Source: Ruegeria marina (lineage in GTDB: Bacteria > Pseudomonadota > Alphaproteobacteria > Rhodobacterales > Rhodobacteraceae). From it: DNA of 64,000 bases. Positions 63,601 to 64,000 of this stretch are shown one piece after another. The notes beneath the pieces are model-generated. The model had not been told where the DNA came from and made no database searches. It saw only the letters and a program-made list of their open reading frames with translations. Within the stretch, counting starts at the first letter, position 1. Each line of letters opens with the position of its first letter. The stretch spans positions 1 to 64,000 of the forward strand of contig NZ_FMZV01000019.1 in the NCBI RefSeq assembly GCF_900101475.1. Direction: 5' to 3'. The position numbers and the translations under genes were made by a program.

Positions 63601-64000
63601 GGCTCTTCGGGGCGGGGGGGCTGATCGACGGATTTACCAATGATCACTTGCAGACCTATATCGACAATTCCGTCCGGCCTTGGCAATGGCGTGCCGATCT
63701 GGGGCTGGAAGACGGCTTGCTGAAGCCGTTCGAGAATGCCCGGATGCTGCGGAACGCATTGTTCCCCGGCGGATCGGGACCGGTCATGGCGTTCAACCTG
63801 ACGCCGCTGGATCTCAGTGCTACCGCCGCACGGGTGACGCTGAACGTGGATGGCCAGGTGCTGAGCTATTTCAACGCTGCGGCCCGACCCATGCCCATGA
63901 CCTGGCCGGGGCCTGACGGTACCAACATGATCACGCTCAGTTTCACGCCCGTCGACGGCACGGGTGATCAGATTACGTCGCAGACCGGATCATGGGCATT
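60630..64000 (+). CDS. tssM: T6SS inner-membrane protein TssM (IcmF), 3-prime end beyond window
   Basis: 1123 codons are visible without a stop, and full-length TssM is typically about 1150-1250 residues. Two membrane helices near the N-terminus (about 12-35 and 50-68), a Walker A GPPGTGKT (132-139), the GTPase-like motifs GTRNCDWFFTEDAVLIDTAG and MITKVDLVPGFEEFF, a third helix around 450 (WRGTLAASALVIVVTGTFFLF) and a long periplasmic part. A lysine-rich stretch (KKGALKAAQKKLGKIGGLLKKGSK) about residue 810-835 interrupts the periplasmic part. The ATG follows GGTCTAGGCG, 3 bp after the tssL stop. Confidence 0.93.
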   Translation, partial: MKVLKSVLGFFLSRLFWTAVGLIVLCALIWFFGPLVSIGDSDPLASEMVRLIVIGLILILWLLSLLIRQLRAARANSDFVADLAAADPEVRPGEENVAEVQAKFRAILDQMKRSKLGGRKFLRDMPWYVIIGPPGTGKTTALRQSGLHFPIDLSDDIKGVGGTRNCDWFFTEDAVLIDTAGRYVQQMSDPEVDAAEWKGFLDLLIKHRGRRALNGVILTLSVQELSMNDAAIRDYGREIRKRLAELRDELGIKLPVYLMITKVDLVPGFEEFFGDLSSRGREQVWGATLGVEDRVDGVTVEREMRALQEELESRLLARLGADLPLSKRAELFRFPGQFAALTGPMKVLIDAVFGESRYEDSPWLRGFYFTSGTQEGSPIDRMLSGMAQSVGLAPPAPERRAHGESRSYFLRNLLTDLIFPEAGIGRFDPRAEDRRRWIWRGTLAASALVIVVTGTFFLFSYIRYSAGIRSQEAELAQLSARLSNVASRQAPTDPLDLNLALEAANETLNSNAEVPDSFFTVLGPTAEAELSRAQTIAYDRTLRNILEPRMVAMLEATMWRHSRDPEFLMGALKAYLMFTGRSPYDGEYIAEWWQVVLPDFAPIDPFPTEEAVLHQLAAIERAGAETDRIAPDPELVTIALESICTIPLAVRAYRNLLTLPEISSLPEWIPAEHTGPNGARVLTRLSEKTLRVGLPGAFTFDGFHQTVLPLVPEVAAQAVLDREVFAGGCAESAEASVAVLEADILKLYYDDFIAQWDGFLRDVRLAPISDLPQARQNLKDLSSADSALKRLIIAVVAETHLTRIPEEGTGGGNDAAKKGALKAAQKKLGKIGGLLKKGSKVVGKSGGSAEPEALPGNPVALHFAPIRATVQEVDGVPPLLDDAVSALTALSNELQTVAASPDPEQALLARGGLPLLTGAIVNEAAGLPDPIDDWIGGIAGDTISVTRDAIVDQLNARWKADVLPFCLSATAGRYPFDQRSAIDVNTQDFARLFGAGGLIDGFTNDHLQTYIDNSVRPWQWRADLGLEDGLLKPFENARMLRNALFPGGSGPVMAFNLTPLDLSATAARVTLNVDGQVLSYFNAAARPMPMTWPGPDGTNMITLSFTPVDGTGDQITSQTGSWA

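Overview
The window looks like a Rhodobacterales (Roseobacter-group) alphaproteobacterial replicon. Codon use is high-GC throughout. The partition and replication genes are of the ParA/ParB plus DnaA-like initiator type described for roseobacter plasmids and chromids. A monomeric isocitrate dehydrogenase, a 5-aminolevulinate synthase (Shemin pathway) and a GbcA-type Rieske oxygenase fit the same group. Because tRNA-Phe, tex, icd and hemA lie on the same molecule as the plasmid-type replication module, I infer either a chromid or a chromosome carrying an integrated plasmid module. The sequence alone does not decide between them.

Layout, left to right. (1) 1-1.06 kb: the end of an IS66-family element (tnpA, tnpB) and a tRNA-Phe. 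(2) 1.6-3.9 kb: katG behind a possible OxyR site, then a strong terminator. (3) 4.1-10 kb: a replication/maintenance module with a DUF1612-type plasmid protein, a tyrosine recombinase, parAB and a DnaA-like initiator. Three identical 16-bp inverted repeats, probable parS sites, are scattered through it. (4) 10-20 kb: housekeeping genes, namely tex, icd, a decayed Lrp/AsnC gene, a CHMI-type isomerase, a THUMP RNA methyltransferase, hemA with an FNR-type box, a Crp/Fnr regulator and a DUF4202 gene. (5) 20.1-23.9 kb: a large secreted RTX metalloprotease with a nidogen-like insertion, preceded by a small secreted cysteine-rich protein. (6) 24.1-34 kb: a TetR-controlled catabolic cluster with a class III aminotransferase, a PotABCD-type transporter, two Rieske oxygenases and a SAM methyltransferase. 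The two divergent promoter regions share a 24-bp operator-like motif, 22 of 24 bases identical, which ties the cluster into one regulon.

(7) 34.2-64 kb: a type VI secretion locus that runs off the right edge. It has a PpkA-like kinase, ClpV, a DUF2169 / thiolase-like / PAAR-nuclease effector cassette with two candidate immunity genes, a TIGR02270 HEAT-like gene, a DUF6484 gene, and tssA-B-C-hcp-E-F-G-fha-J-K-L-M. No full vgrG is visible inside the window.

The most unusual feature is inside the T6SS locus. A tightly coupled five-gene string at 45.3-48.7 kb encodes a periplasmic protein, an ExbB/TolQ-like protein, two ExbD/TolR-like proteins that keep the membrane aspartate, and a TonB-like anchored protein ending in a DUF4384-like domain. 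This looks like a proton-motive-force motor built into the T6SS cluster. The same kind of C-terminal domain ends the T6SS kinase. This string, the shared TetR operator and the triple parS set are the observations I consider most worth following up.
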